Of a stretch of 64,000 bases of DNA, positions 26,966-38,049 are shown piece after piece (the stretch's first letter is position 1; every line of letters begins with the position of its first letter). Position numbers and translations under genes: made by a program. Below the pieces are notes generated by a model. The model was not told the DNA's origin. It made no database searches and saw only the letters and a list, made by a program, of their open reading frames with translations. The stretch is from Streptomyces albus subsp. albus (GTDB lineage Bacteria > Actinomycetota > Actinomycetes > Streptomycetales > Streptomycetaceae), in contig NZ_JODR01000023.1 of the NCBI RefSeq assembly GCF_000725885.1, positions 1 to 64,000 on the forward strand, in the 5' to 3' direction.

Positions 26966-27583
26966 GTGACGCTTCCGATGCCTTCCGCCGCCGGCGAGCC
27001 CAACTTCGGTGGTGGCCTCGGCGACCAGGTCTACAACCGGCTGCTCGACGAGCGCATCATTTTCCTCGGCCAGCCGGTGGACGACGACATCGCCAACAAG
27101 ATCACCGCCCAGCTCCTTCTCCTTGCCGCCGACCCGGACAAGGACATCTACCTGTACATCAACAGCCCGGGCGGATCGGTCCAGGCCGGCATGGCGATCT
27201 ACGACACCATGCAGTACATCAAGAACGACGTGGTCACCATCGCGATGGGACTCGCGGCGTCCATGGGCCAGTTCCTGCTGACCGCCGGCACCCGCGGCAA
27301 GCGCTTCGCGCTGCCCAACGCGGACATCCTCATCCACCAGCCGTCCGCCGGCCTGGCGGGTTCGGCCACGGACATCAAGATCCACGCCGAGCAGCTGCTG
27401 CGCACCAAGAAGCGGCTGGCCGAGCTGTCGGCCGCGCACAGCGGCCAGACCGTCGAGCAGTGGACCCGCGACGCGGACCGGGACCGCTGGTTCACCGCCG
27501 AGGAGGCCAAGGAGTACGGCCTCATCGACGAGGTCTACGGCAACGCCGCCCAGCTCCCGGGTGGCGGCGGAACGGGCGCGTGA
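26966..27583 (+). CDS. clpP1: ATP-dependent Clp protease proteolytic subunit 1
   Basis: This 205-aa serine protease subunit has the catalytic Ser in GLAASMGQ, His in LIHQPS and Asp in the DADRDRW region, all in the usual order. Two ClpP subunit types form the mixed barrel in actinobacteria, and the second is encoded 70 nt downstream. The GTG at 26966 is chosen because AGGTGG lies about 5 nt upstream; the ATG at 26978 is the alternative. A ClgR-like box lies upstream. It degrades proteins fed by ClpX or ClpC. Confidence 0.95.
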   Translation: MTLPMPSAAGEPNFGGGLGDQVYNRLLDERIIFLGQPVDDDIANKITAQLLLLAADPDKDIYLYINSPGGSVQAGMAIYDTMQYIKNDVVTIAMGLAASMGQFLLTAGTRGKRFALPNADILIHQPSAGLAGSATDIKIHAEQLLRTKKRLAELSAAHSGQTVEQWTRDADRDRWFTAEEAKEYGLIDEVYGNAAQLPGGGGTGA

Positions 27584-27653
27584 GCCCCGCCACAGCGCCG
27601 CACGGCACCCGCCCCGACCGCAGCCACCCGATCGTCTCCAGGAGAACCTCCCG

Positions 27654-28313
27654 ATGACCTCACTTCAGCCGGGCCCGAGGGCCGAGTTCACCGGCATCGC
27701 GCCCGAGTCCCGCTACGTCGTCCCCCGCTTCGTCGAGCGCACCTCGCAGGGCGTGCGCGAGTACGACCCGTACGCCAAGCTCTTCGAGGAGCGGGTGATC
27801 TTCCTCGGGGTGCAGATCGACGACGCGTCGGCCAACGACGTCATGGCGCAGCTGCTGTGCCTGGAGTCGATGGACCCGGACCGTGACATCTCGGTCTACA
27901 TCAACTCCCCGGGCGGCTCCTTCACGGCGCTGACCGCGATCTACGACACGATGCAGTTCGTCAAGCCGGACATCCAGACGGTCTGCATGGGCCAGGCGGC
28001 CTCCGCCGCCGCCGTGCTGCTCGCCGCCGGCACCCCCGGCAAGCGGATGGCGCTGCCCAACGCCCGTATCCTCATCCACCAGCCCTACAGCGAGACGGGG
28101 CGGGGCCAGGTCTCCGACCTGGAGATCGCGGCCAACGAGATCCAGCGGATGCGCGACCAGCTGGAGGACATGCTGGCCAAGCACTCCACCAAGGACCGCG
28201 AGACCATCTCCAAGGACATCGAGCGGGACAAGATCCTCACCGCCGAGGAGTCCCTGGAGTACGGGCTGATCGACCAGATCGTCACGACCCGCAAGTCCTC
28301 CGTGGGAGTCTGA
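27654..28313 (+). CDS. clpP2: ATP-dependent Clp protease proteolytic subunit 2
   Basis: This 219-aa ClpP has Ser in GQAASAAAV, His in LIHQPYSE and Asp in DIERDKI. It is distinct from ClpP1 (AASAA instead of AASMG and an N-terminal extension of about 20 residues). The ATG at 27654 has AGGAGA about 10 nt upstream. It follows clpP1 with a 70-nt gap and no terminator, so the two are an operon. Before clpX there is a long inverted repeat. Confidence 0.95.
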   Translation: MTSLQPGPRAEFTGIAPESRYVVPRFVERTSQGVREYDPYAKLFEERVIFLGVQIDDASANDVMAQLLCLESMDPDRDISVYINSPGGSFTALTAIYDTMQFVKPDIQTVCMGQAASAAAVLLAAGTPGKRMALPNARILIHQPYSETGRGQVSDLEIAANEIQRMRDQLEDMLAKHSTKDRETISKDIERDKILTAEESLEYGLIDQIVTTRKSSVGV

Positions 28314-28338
28314 CGGGCCCCGTCCAGGCGACCCGCGT

Positions 28339-28404
28339 CCCCTTGGAACGACGCCGAACGGCACGCCACGGCAAGGAAAGTGTCGGCCGGGTCGTTCCAA
28401 GGGG
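28339..28404 (+). repeat. Long inverted repeat between clpP2 and clpX
   Basis: The 14-bp arms CCCCTTGGAACGAC (28339-28352) and GTCGTTCCAAGGGG (28391-28404) are perfectly complementary across a 38-nt interval. GCCGA/TCGGC could continue the stem after a 3-nt bulge. It sits midway in the 182-nt gap. It could be an attenuator, an RNA-processing stem or a protein-binding site. Confidence 0.6.
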
Positions 28405-28495
28405 GGCCCATTCCGGCGGCCCGGCAAGGTACCGTCGGAGAGCACGTACCTCGGTCCGTCCACCCGACGGATCCCAGGCGAAGGGGAAGCTCCTC

Positions 28496-29779
28496 GTGGC
28501 ACGCATCGGTGATGGCGGCGATCTGCTCAAGTGCTCGTTCTGCGGCAAGAGCCAGAAGCAGGTGAAGAAGCTCATCGCGGGTCCAGGTGTGTACATCTGC
28601 GACGAGTGCATCGACCTCTGCAACGAGATCATCGAGGAGGAGCTGGCCGAGTCCTCCGAGGTGCGCTGGGACGAGCTGCCCAAGCCCCGGGAGATCTACG
28701 AGTTCCTGGAGGGCTACGTCGTCGGCCAGGAGGCCGCGAAGAAGGCTCTCTCGGTGGCCGTCTACAACCACTACAAGCGGGTGCAGGCCGGTGAGAACGG
28801 CCAGGGACGGGACGACGGCATCGAGCTGTCGAAGTCCAACATCCTGCTGCTCGGCCCCACCGGTTCCGGCAAGACGCTGCTGGCGCAGACGCTCGCCCGG
28901 ATGCTCAACGTCCCCTTCGCCATCGCCGACGCCACGGCGCTGACCGAGGCCGGGTACGTCGGTGAGGACGTCGAGAACATCCTGCTGAAACTGATCCAGG
29001 CGGCCGACTACGACGTCAAGAAGGCCGAGACCGGGATCATCTACATCGACGAGATCGACAAGGTCGCCCGCAAGAGCGAGAACCCGTCGATCACCCGGGA
29101 CGTGAGCGGCGAGGGCGTCCAGCAGGCGCTGCTGAAGATCCTGGAGGGCACCACCGCCTCGGTGCCGCCGCAGGGCGGGCGCAAGCACCCGCACCAGGAG
29201 TTCATCCAGATCGACACCACGAACGTGCTGTTCATCGTGGGTGGTGCCTTCGCCGGGCTGGAGAAGATCATCGAGTCCCGGGCGGGTGCCAAGGGCATCG
29301 GCTTCGGCGCCACCATCCGCTCCAAGCGGGAGATCGAGGCGAGCAACCAGTTCGAGGAGGTCATGCCGGAGGACCTGGTGAAGTTCGGGATGATCCCGGA
29401 ATTCATCGGCCGCCTCCCGGTCATCACCTCCGTGCACAACCTCGACCGTGAGGCGCTGCTCCAGATCCTGATGGAGCCCCGCAACGCGCTGGTCAAGCAG
29501 TACCAGCGGCTGTTCGAACTCGACGGCGTGGAGCTGGACTTCGACCGGCCCGCGCTGGAGGCCATCGCCGACCAGGCCATCCTGCGTGGCACCGGCGCCC
29601 GCGGGCTGCGCGCCATCATGGAGGAGGTCCTCCAGTCGGTGATGTACGAGGTGCCCTCCCGCAAGGACGTGGAGCGCGTGGTGATCACCGAGGACGTGGT
29701 GCACTCCAACGTGAATCCCACGCTCGTCCCGCGCGCCCGCGGCAACGGCGACCAGCAGCGGCACGAGAAGAGCGCCTGA
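28496..29779 (+). CDS. clpX: ATP-dependent Clp protease ATP-binding subunit ClpX
   Basis: This 427-aa AAA+ unfoldase starts with a zinc-binding domain (CSFCGK and CDEC). Walker A is GPTGSGKT, Walker B is IIYIDEIDK, and the ClpP-docking IGF loop appears in AKGIGFGA. It unfolds tagged substrates and feeds them to the ClpP barrel. The GTG at 28496 has AAGGGGAAG upstream. It lies downstream of clpP1-clpP2, separated by 182 nt with a long inverted repeat, so it may be partly independent of that operon. Confidence 0.97.
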   Translation: MARIGDGGDLLKCSFCGKSQKQVKKLIAGPGVYICDECIDLCNEIIEEELAESSEVRWDELPKPREIYEFLEGYVVGQEAAKKALSVAVYNHYKRVQAGENGQGRDDGIELSKSNILLLGPTGSGKTLLAQTLARMLNVPFAIADATALTEAGYVGEDVENILLKLIQAADYDVKKAETGIIYIDEIDKVARKSENPSITRDVSGEGVQQALLKILEGTTASVPPQGGRKHPHQEFIQIDTTNVLFIVGGAFAGLEKIIESRAGAKGIGFGATIRSKREIEASNQFEEVMPEDLVKFGMIPEFIGRLPVITSVHNLDREALLQILMEPRNALVKQYQRLFELDGVELDFDRPALEAIADQAILRGTGARGLRAIMEEVLQSVMYEVPSRKDVERVVITEDVVHSNVNPTLVPRARGNGDQQRHEKSA

Positions 29780-29854
29780 CCCGGCCGTTCCCGCCCCGCA
29801 CGGGGCCGGCCGCCGGATGCGGGCCCCTGTGCTGTGCGGACCCGGTGCCACGAC

Positions 29855-29888
29855 GAGAAGGGCCCGCCCCCAGGGGCGGGCCCTTCTC
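29855..29888. terminator. Bidirectional terminator after clpX
   Basis: A perfect 16-bp stem (GAGAAGGGCCCGCCCC and its complement) with a 2-nt centre lies between clpX and a convergent gene. Confidence 0.8.
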
Positions 29889-29937
29889 ATGTCCGTGCGG
29901 CTTTTCGGCGCAGGGCCGGTTCACGCCTTCACACGGG

Positions 29938-30933
29938 TCAGGCCTTCACCCGGGCCTTGGCCCGCAGGTCGGCCGCGAACTTCGCGACCTCGTCGGTGGA
30001 CAGGCTGTCACCGCTGCCCTTCATGGCCGCCGCCAGGTCCACGCCCAGGACGGTGCCCATCGTGCTGTGGTCGGCCCAGATGCAGATCGGGATGCTCATG
30101 TTGGTGGTGCCCTCGGTGACCTTCGCGGTGCGGCACTTCATCACTGCACCGTCCAGGCCCTCGGGCTCCACCGTCTCCGCGTCGCCCTCCCACTCGACCT
30201 TCTCGGACTCGCCGGCGTTGTCGCCGGTGTCCTTGGAGTTCTCGTCGGCCTTGGCGAAGGCGTTGTCCAGCGTGCCGGCCGGATCGTCGATGGTGCCGTA
30301 GACGCCGTTGAAGCTCATGGACTTACCCGTGGTGCCCACACCGTTGGTGTAACCGCCGGCCACCTTCTTGGCGTCCTTGACGCCCAGCTCCTCGGCCTTC
30401 TCCGAGTCGGTGGCGCCCACCGGCCCGCCGGAGCTGTTCATCCCCCCGGAGCTGGTCTTGTACTCGCCCACCTGGGAGGGGACGGTCAGCTTGTGCGGCC
30501 CGTCGTCGGCGACGTCGCTGTTGCCGCCCCCGCCGACGACACCGAACGCGAACAGCCCGCCGACGATGGCCCCCACCACGACCAGGGCGCCGACGACGAT
30601 GCCGATGGTCTTGCCCTTGCCGCCCCCGCCCTGCGGCGGCTGCGGCGGCATCGGCATCCCCGGCATCCCCGGCTGGCCCGGGGGCATCCCGGGCTGGCCG
30701 GGCGGCATCCCGGGCTGGCCCGGCTGACCGTAGGGCATCCCGCCCTGCGGGGGCTGGCCCTGCTGCGGGAAGCCGTAACCGGGCTGCGGGGGCTGCCCCT
30801 GCTGCGGGTAGCCGTACCCCGGCTGGGGCTGGCCCGGAGCGCCACCGTAGGGTCCGGGCTGTCCTGGCTGCTGCGGCGGCTGCTGACCGTAGGGGTCCGG
30901 CTGGCCGTAGGGCCCTGGCTGCTGGTGACTCAT
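29938..30933 (-). CDS. Pro/Gly/Tyr/Gln-rich membrane-anchored protein, copy 1
   Basis: This 331-aa protein has about 110 N-terminal residues of low complexity made of [16 protein letters not shown] and GMPPGQP repeats. A basic GKGKT precedes one membrane helix ([20 protein letters not shown]). An extracellular domain of about 190 residues with conserved Cys (MKCR and IPICIWAD) follows. The tail is therefore cytoplasmic and the folded domain external. Function is unknown. A tandem paralogue lies upstream at 31218-32249, and sequence around [16 protein letters not shown] is shared. The ATG at 30933 follows a GGGAGG-like site. Confidence 0.8.
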   Translation of the reverse strand: MSHQQPGPYGQPDPYGQQPPQQPGQPGPYGGAPGQPQPGYGYPQQGQPPQPGYGFPQQGQPPQGGMPYGQPGQPGMPPGQPGMPPGQPGMPGMPMPPQPPQGGGGKGKTIGIVVGALVVVGAIVGGLFAFGVVGGGGNSDVADDGPHKLTVPSQVGEYKTSSGGMNSSGGPVGATDSEKAEELGVKDAKKVAGGYTNGVGTTGKSMSFNGVYGTIDDPAGTLDNAFAKADENSKDTGDNAGESEKVEWEGDAETVEPEGLDGAVMKCRTAKVTEGTTNMSIPICIWADHSTMGTVLGVDLAAAMKGSGDSLSTDEVAKFAADLRAKARVKA

Positions 30934-31107
30934 GGTGGCGCTTCCCTCCCGTTGATGTGCATGACGCGCTCGCACATCTTGACGGATGCACGACGAGAAA
31001 ACCCGGCCGCTGGCCGAATCGGGGCCCGGTGGGAACGCAATCGTGAAAAAGCCCCGGCGAGTTGTCCGGGTGCGCCCGGAAGGTCCTCGCGGGGGCGGGA
31101 GCGGGCA

Positions 31108-31151
31108 CGGCGAGGGGCGCCCGGCGGTCTCCCGCCGGGCGCCCCTCGCCG
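31108..31151 (-). terminator. Very strong hairpin between the two paralogous membrane genes
   Basis: A perfect 20-bp stem with a TCTC loop lies about 70 nt after the stop of the 31218-32249 gene. A second, 11-bp hairpin is at 31178-31208, directly after the stop. Together they should separate the two genes into distinct transcripts. Confidence 0.8.
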
Positions 31152-31217
31152 AGCGTCTGTGTGCTCCGTGCGTCTCCGTGCCGCCGCCGCGCGAGCGGGC
31201 GGCGGCACGGCATCAGG

Positions 31218-32249
31218 TCACTTCAGCGGTACGCGGACGTCCTCGCGGACCTTGGCCGCCGTCTCACCGGCCTCGGCGACCGGTGTGTCCTTGCCGCTGA
31301 TCACGTCGGCCGAGGCGACCGTCACCACGAAGCCGATGGTGCTGTGGTCGCCCCACATGCAGAACGGCATGGTGAAGCCCTTGATCCCGGAGGTGCTGCC
31401 GGGCGGTGCGGTGAACTTCACCTTCTGGCACTTCATCACCGCGTCGTCGCCCAGCCCGGACGGGTGCACTTCCTCCGGCTCGCCGTCCAGCTCCGCCTTG
31501 CCGCCGCCACCCGTGCTCGGGTCCTCCTTGGCCTCCTTGGCGACCATCAGCAGCGCCGCGTCGACGACCGCCTCCGGGTTCTGTATCTCCCCGTAGACGC
31601 CGCCGAAGTTGAGGTTCTTCGCGTCGACCCCGGTGCCGCTCTCGTAGGCGGCCGAGACGCTCTTGGGGTCCTTGACGCCGAACTGCTCGAACTTGCTCTT
31701 GTCGGACTCGCTGAACCCGCCCGTGGAGCTGTTCTCCGACCCGGGCTTCTTGTCGAACTCCGCGGCCACCGTCTCCGGCGTGATCAGCTTGTACCGCTTG
31801 CCGTCGTCGGCGACCGTCGAACCGCCCTTGCCGTCCTTGTCGTCGCCGCCGGTGAACAGGATCACACCGCCGACCACCGCGGCGACCACGACCAGGGCGC
31901 CGACGACGATGCCGATGGTCTTGCCCTTGCCGCCCCCGCTCTGCGGCGGCTGCGGCGGCATCGGCATCCCCGGCTGGCCGGGACCGCTCCCGTAGGGGCC
32001 GCCCGGCTGGCCCGGCATGCCGGGCTGCTGCTGGGGGAAGCCGTAGCCGGGGTTCGGCGGCTGGCCGGGCGGCTGCTGGGGCATGCCCGGCTGCTGCGGG
32101 TAGCCGTAACCGGGCTGACCGGGGGCGCCGCCGTACGGGTTGGGACCGCCGGGCTGCTGCGGCGGCTGCCCGTACGGACCCGGCTGCTGGCCGTACGGAC
32201 CCGGCTGCCCTGGCTGCCCGCCGTACGGGCCGGGCTGGTTGTTGCTCAT
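31218..32249 (-). CDS. Pro/Gly/Tyr/Gln-rich membrane-anchored protein, copy 2
   Basis: This 343-aa protein has the same architecture as its neighbour: [20 protein letters not shown] repeats for about 105 residues, GKGKT, a membrane helix ([20 protein letters not shown]), then an extracellular domain. The external domains share the short helical middle part, a Cys near VMKC and the [10 protein letters not shown] segment, but are otherwise diverged. The gene is divergent from valS. Neither copy has a recognised function. The repeat tail may mediate self-association or contact with other Pro-rich membrane proteins, which is speculation. Confidence 0.8.
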   Translation of the reverse strand: MSNNQPGPYGGQPGQPGPYGQQPGPYGQPPQQPGGPNPYGGAPGQPGYGYPQQPGMPQQPPGQPPNPGYGFPQQQPGMPGQPGGPYGSGPGQPGMPMPPQPPQSGGGKGKTIGIVVGALVVVAAVVGGVILFTGGDDKDGKGGSTVADDGKRYKLITPETVAAEFDKKPGSENSSTGGFSESDKSKFEQFGVKDPKSVSAAYESGTGVDAKNLNFGGVYGEIQNPEAVVDAALLMVAKEAKEDPSTGGGGKAELDGEPEEVHPSGLGDDAVMKCQKVKFTAPPGSTSGIKGFTMPFCMWGDHSTIGFVVTVASADVISGKDTPVAEAGETAAKVREDVRVPLK

Positions 32250-32381
32250 TGCGGCGCTTCCCCTCCGTGAACATCTTCGTCGAATGCGCTCCGCTCATAG
32301 TGACGGATGGCACCGACGGTTGCCGCACCGGTCCTCAAACCGATTCGAGCCCGGCAGGCGGGCGCCCGTACACTGGCGGTC

Positions 32382-35015
32382 GTGACCGACAACACTCAGC
32401 AGAGCCCGGAGGCGACCGGGCCGCACAGCACCGTTCCCGCAGATCTGCCGACCCAGTACGCGCCGGCCGAGGTAGAGGGGAAGCTGTACGAGCGCTGGGT
32501 GGAGCGAGGCTACTTCGAGGCGGACGCCAAGAGCGACAAGCCGCCGTACACCATCGTCATCCCGCCCCCGAACGTCACAGGATCTCTCCATCTCGGACAC
32601 GCTTTCCAGCACACCCTCATGGACGCCCTCACCCGCCGCAAGCGGATGCAGGGCCACGAGGCGCTCTGGCTGCCGGGCATGGACCACGCGGGCATCGCCA
32701 CGCAGAACAAGGTCGAACAGCAGCTCGCCGAGGAGGGCAAGTCCCGCCAGGACCTGGGCCGCGAGGAGTTCGTCGAGCGCGTGTGGCGGTGGAAGGAGGA
32801 GTACGGCGGCAAGATCCTCGGCCAGATGCGGCGCCTGGGCGACGGCGTCGACTGGTCCCGTGAGCGCTTCACGATGGACGAGGGCCTCTCGCGGGCCGTC
32901 CAGACCGTCTTCAAGAAGATGTACGACGACGGTCTCATCTACCGCGCCGAGCGGATCATCAACTGGTGCCCGCGCTGTCTGACGGCCATCTCCGACATCG
33001 AGGTGGAGTACCAGGAGGACGACGGCGAGCTGGTCCAGCTCAAGTACGGCGAGGGCGAGGACACCGTCGTGGTGGCCACCACCCGCGCCGAGACGATGCT
33101 GGGCGACACCGCGGTCGCCGTCCACCCCGACGACGAGCGGTACAAGCACCTGATCGGCAAGCAGATCAAGCTGCCGCTGACCGACCGCACCATTCCCGTC
33201 GTCGCCGACAGCCACGTCGACCCGGAGTTCGGCACCGGTCAGGTCAAGGTCACGCCGGCCCACGACCCCAACGACTTCGAGATCGGCCGCCGCCACGACC
33301 TGCCGATGCTCACGGTCATGGACGAGCGCGGCGTGATCACCGCGCACGGCCCGTTCCAGGGCCTGGACCGCTTCGAGGCCCGCTCGGCCATCGTGGCCGC
33401 GCTGCGCGAGCAGGGCCGGGTCCTGGAGGAGAAGCGCCCCTACGTCCACAGCGTCGGCCACTGCTCCCGCTGCAAGACGACGATCGAGCCGCGGCTGTCG
33501 ATGCAGTGGTGGGTCAAGGTCGCGCCGCTGGCCAAGGCCGCCGGGGACGCCGTCCGTGACGGGCGCACCCGCATCCACCCCGCCGAGATGTCCTCCCGGT
33601 ACTTCGACTGGGTCGACAACATGCACGACTGGACGATCTCCCGCCAGCTGTGGTGGGGGCACCGCATCCCGGTCTGGTACGGACCCGGGGGCGAGGTCGT
33701 CTGCGTCGGCCCGGACGAGGAGCCGCCCGCCGGCGAGGGCTGGCACCAGGACACGGACGTCCTGGACACCTGGTTCTCCTCCGGTCTGTGGCCCTTCTCC
33801 ACGCTCGGCTGGCCGGACCGCACCCCGGACCTGGAGCGGTTCTACGCCACCGACGTCCTGGTCACCGGCTACGACATCATCTTCTTCTGGGTCGCCCGGA
33901 TGATGATGTTCGGCATGTACGTGATGGAGGAGCCGCCCTTCCACACCGTGGCGCTCACCGGTCTGGTCCGGGACGAGCACGGCAAGAAGATGTCCAAGTC
34001 CTTCGGCAACGTCGTCGACCCGCTGGACTGGATGGACGCCTACGGCTCCGACGCGCTGCGCTTCACCCTGGCCTCCGGCGCCAACCCCGGCACCGATGTG
34101 CCGATCGGCGAGGACTGGGTCAAGGCGTCCCGGAACTTCGCCAACAAGATCTGGAACGCCACCCGGTTCGCGCTGATGAACGGCGCCACGGTGGAGGGGC
34201 CGCTGCCCGACGCGGCGGAGATGTCGGCCACCGACCGGTGGATCCTCTCCCGGCTCAACGAGGTCGTGGCGGAGGTCGACGGCTACTACGACGACTACCA
34301 GTTCGCCAAGCTCTCCGACGCGCTGCGCCACTTCGCGTGGGACGAGGTCTTCGACTGGTACGTGGAGCTGTCCAAGACCACCTTCGCGGCGGGCGGCCGG
34401 CCCGCCGAGGTCACCCGCCGGGTCCTGGGTGAGGTGCTGGACGTCACGCTGCGGCTGCTGCACCCGGTCGTCCCCTTCGTCACCGAGGAGCTGTGGACGA
34501 CGCTGACCGGCGGCGAGTCCGTCGTGGTCGCCGACTGGCCGAAGGACTCCGGGTTCCGGGACGCCGAGGCCGAGCGGGAGATCGCCACCGTCCAGCAGGC
34601 GGTCACCGAGGTGCGGCGCTTCCGTGCCGACCAGGGCCTCCAGCCGGGCCAGAAGGTGCCCGCCGAGCTCGACCTGGCCGGCACCCCGCTGGCGGACCAC
34701 GAGGACGCCATCCGGCAGCTGCTGCGGCTCCAGCCCGCGGGTGAGGGCTTCCAGGCCACCGCGTCGCTGCCCGTCGCGGGTGCCACGGTCAGCCTCGACC
34801 TGTCCGGCGCCATCGACGTGGAGGCCGAACGCAAGCGGCTGGGCAAGGATCTGGCGGCGGCGGAGAAGGAGTTGGCGCAGACGGGCGCCAAGCTGTCCAA
34901 CGAGGCGTTCCTCGCCAAGGCGCCGGACCACGTGGTGGACAAGATCCGGGGCCGCAAGGCGGCGGCGGAGGCCGACATCGCGCGGCTGAAGCAGCAGTTG
35001 GAGCGGCTGGGCTGA
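32382..35015 (+). CDS. valS: Valyl-tRNA synthetase
   Basis: This 877-aa class I synthetase has the HIGH-type motif [11 protein letters not shown] near residue 70 and KMSKS ([10 protein letters not shown]) near residue 535. A CP1 editing domain lies between and a C-terminal coiled-coil arm ([20 protein letters not shown]) at the end. It charges tRNA-Val and edits mischarged Thr. The GTG at 32382 is chosen because TACACT at 32369-32374 ends 7 nt upstream, which suggests a leaderless message; earlier in-frame starts lie inside the promoter. Two terminators follow. Confidence 0.97.
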   Translation: MTDNTQQSPEATGPHSTVPADLPTQYAPAEVEGKLYERWVERGYFEADAKSDKPPYTIVIPPPNVTGSLHLGHAFQHTLMDALTRRKRMQGHEALWLPGMDHAGIATQNKVEQQLAEEGKSRQDLGREEFVERVWRWKEEYGGKILGQMRRLGDGVDWSRERFTMDEGLSRAVQTVFKKMYDDGLIYRAERIINWCPRCLTAISDIEVEYQEDDGELVQLKYGEGEDTVVVATTRAETMLGDTAVAVHPDDERYKHLIGKQIKLPLTDRTIPVVADSHVDPEFGTGQVKVTPAHDPNDFEIGRRHDLPMLTVMDERGVITAHGPFQGLDRFEARSAIVAALREQGRVLEEKRPYVHSVGHCSRCKTTIEPRLSMQWWVKVAPLAKAAGDAVRDGRTRIHPAEMSSRYFDWVDNMHDWTISRQLWWGHRIPVWYGPGGEVVCVGPDEEPPAGEGWHQDTDVLDTWFSSGLWPFSTLGWPDRTPDLERFYATDVLVTGYDIIFFWVARMMMFGMYVMEEPPFHTVALTGLVRDEHGKKMSKSFGNVVDPLDWMDAYGSDALRFTLASGANPGTDVPIGEDWVKASRNFANKIWNATRFALMNGATVEGPLPDAAEMSATDRWILSRLNEVVAEVDGYYDDYQFAKLSDALRHFAWDEVFDWYVELSKTTFAAGGRPAEVTRRVLGEVLDVTLRLLHPVVPFVTEELWTTLTGGESVVVADWPKDSGFRDAEAEREIATVQQAVTEVRRFRADQGLQPGQKVPAELDLAGTPLADHEDAIRQLLRLQPAGEGFQATASLPVAGATVSLDLSGAIDVEAERKRLGKDLAAAEKELAQTGAKLSNEAFLAKAPDHVVDKIRGRKAAAEADIARLKQQLERLG

Positions 35016-35022
35016 GCATCGC

Positions 35023-35054
35023 CGCGCCCTTCGGCGAGTGAGCCGAAGGGCGCG
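35023..35054 (+). terminator. Hairpin terminator after valS
   Basis: A perfect 13-bp stem (CGCGCCCTTCGGC and its complement) with a 6-nt loop begins 8 nt after the valS stop. Confidence 0.8.
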
Positions 35055-35071
35055 CGCGGAACCACAGCACA

Positions 35072-35120
35072 CGAGCGGCGGTGCCGGACCGGTGGAAACC
35101 GGGCCCGGCACCGCCGCTCG
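35072..35120 (-). terminator. Second hairpin, facing the SDR gene
   Basis: A perfect 16-bp outer stem (CGAGCGGCGGTGCCGG and its complement) encloses 17 nt that can pair further. It lies between convergent valS and the SDR operon. Confidence 0.7.
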
Positions 35121-35197
35121 CGTCGGGCGGGGTGCCCGCCTCCGCCGCGGCCGGAAGGGGTAGGGGGCCGCGGCGGTGGATCAGCCGTCCTGGTGGA

Positions 35198-36600
<1,403 letters not shown>

Positions 36601-36604
36601 GACA

Positions 36605-36633
36605 GCAGATTATGCCTGCATGGCACAATCTGC
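36605..36633. promoter_or_regulatory. TetR operator overlapping the tetR-SDR promoter
   Basis: The palindrome GCAGATT-A-TGCC, TGCAT centre, GGCA-C-AATCTGC has 11 perfectly paired positions per arm. On the minus strand it covers a CATAAT -10 (plus coordinates 36609-36614) placed 8 nt before the tetR ATG. The divergent solute-binding gene starts 36 nt to the right and might also be affected. Confidence 0.75.
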
Positions 36634-36668
36634 CACCGCGGGGGAGTTGAACGATCGTACGACCATGG

Positions 36669-37955
36669 GTGGCAAGACCAGTGCATCGACGCCAGTTCCT
36701 CCTCGGCGCCTCCTCCCTCGCCGCCACGGCCGGCCTCGGCGTGGGACTCACCGGCTGCTCCGGCGGCAGCGGACGGAGCACGCTGACCGTCCTGGCCGCC
36801 AGCTACGACAAGAGCGTCGGCTCCGGCATCACCGAACAGTGGAACGACGTCATCCACGCCTTCGGCAGGAAACACCCCGACATCGAGGTGGACCTCCAGC
36901 TCGTCCCCTTCACCCGGATCGACCAGGAGCTGGCCCGGCGCGTCAAGGACGGCGACCCGCCCGACATCTCGCAGGGCAACGTCTTCGCCGGGTACGCCGA
37001 GGACGGTGACCTCTACCACGCCAGCGACGTCTTCAAGATCCCCGTCCAGGCGGACTTCATCGCCTCCTTCGCCCAGGCCGGCGAGGTCGACTTCGCCCAG
37101 TACGGCATCCCGTTCCTGGCCAGCACCCCGCGGCTCTTCTACAACACCGCCCTCTTCGAGAAGGCCGGGCTCAGCGGCCCGCCCGGCAGCTGGGCCGAGC
37201 TGCGCTCCGCCGCCCAGGCCCTCAAGAAGGCCGGGGTGCACACCCCCTACGGCCTGGCCATGGGACCCGAGGCCGCCGAGGACGAGGCCCTCGCCTGGAT
37301 GCTGGCGGCGGACGGCGGCTACGCCAGCTCCGCCGGGTACGACTTCGTCAAGAGCGAGAACGTCCACGCCCTGACCTGGCTGCGCACCCGGCTGGTCGCC
37401 GACGGACTGGCCGGCCCCGACCCCGCCGGGCTGACCCGTACCAAGGCGTACGAGGGCTTCCTCAAGGGGCGGATCGCCATGATGAACGCGCACCCCCTGC
37501 TGCTGGGCAGCGCCCGGCAGGCCAAGGTGCCCTGCGCACACGCCCCCTTCCCCAAGGAGAACGGCGGCGCCGCCCCGCCGGTGGGCCTGTCGGACTGGCT
37601 GATGGCGTTCCGGGCCGGAGGCCGCCGCAAGGAGTGCTCCGCCTTCTTGAACTTCCTCTACCAGGTCACCTCCGTACGCCGGTACGGCACCGGACAGGGC
37701 ACCCTGCCCGTCACCGTCTCCGGGTCCCGCGCCCTGCGCAGCGAGCCGGCCGGCAAGCCGCTGCGCGCGTTCATCGACCAGATGCCCGACGCGGAGTTCC
37801 AGCCGATGGGCCGCCGCTCCTGGCCGGCCGTCCGCACCCGGGTGCAGCGCACCATCGGCAAGGCCGTCGAGCCCAAGGGGCCCTCGCCGCGCGCCGTGCT
37901 CGACGCCCTGCAGAAGGCCGCCGACGAGGCGGAGCGCACCGCGCAGCACCAGTAG
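36669..37955 (+). CDS. Extracellular solute-binding lipoprotein (ABC sugar type)
   Basis: This 428-aa protein starts MARPVHRRQFLLGASSLAAT and has a lipobox LTGC with Cys30. An RRQFLLG stretch suggests Tat-type export before lipidation. The rest fits family 1 solute-binding proteins for sugars (QWNDVIHAFGRKHPDIEVDL, FAGYAEDGDLY). No permease or ATPase gene is nearby, so it is an orphan. The GTG at 36669 follows a TACGAC -10 (36658-36663) by 5 nt; GTG 36681 is an alternative. It is divergent from the TetR gene, and its promoter abuts the operator. Confidence 0.85.
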   Translation: MARPVHRRQFLLGASSLAATAGLGVGLTGCSGGSGRSTLTVLAASYDKSVGSGITEQWNDVIHAFGRKHPDIEVDLQLVPFTRIDQELARRVKDGDPPDISQGNVFAGYAEDGDLYHASDVFKIPVQADFIASFAQAGEVDFAQYGIPFLASTPRLFYNTALFEKAGLSGPPGSWAELRSAAQALKKAGVHTPYGLAMGPEAAEDEALAWMLAADGGYASSAGYDFVKSENVHALTWLRTRLVADGLAGPDPAGLTRTKAYEGFLKGRIAMMNAHPLLLGSARQAKVPCAHAPFPKENGGAAPPVGLSDWLMAFRAGGRRKECSAFLNFLYQVTSVRRYGTGQGTLPVTVSGSRALRSEPAGKPLRAFIDQMPDAEFQPMGRRSWPAVRTRVQRTIGKAVEPKGPSPRAVLDALQKAADEAERTAQHQ

Positions 37956-37978
37956 GCCCCCGGGCCGCCGCCACCCTG

Positions 37979-38020
37979 CCCCGGGCGGGGCGGGGCGGCA
38001 CCCGCCCGCCCCGCCCGGGG
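37979..38020 (+). terminator. Hairpin after solute-binding gene
   Basis: A perfect 16-bp stem of CCCCGGGCGGGGCGGG and its complement with a 10-nt loop lies between the lipoprotein gene and folC. Confidence 0.7.
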
Positions 38021-38049
38021 CCGCGGTGCTCTTCCGTAGACTGGTCCGC

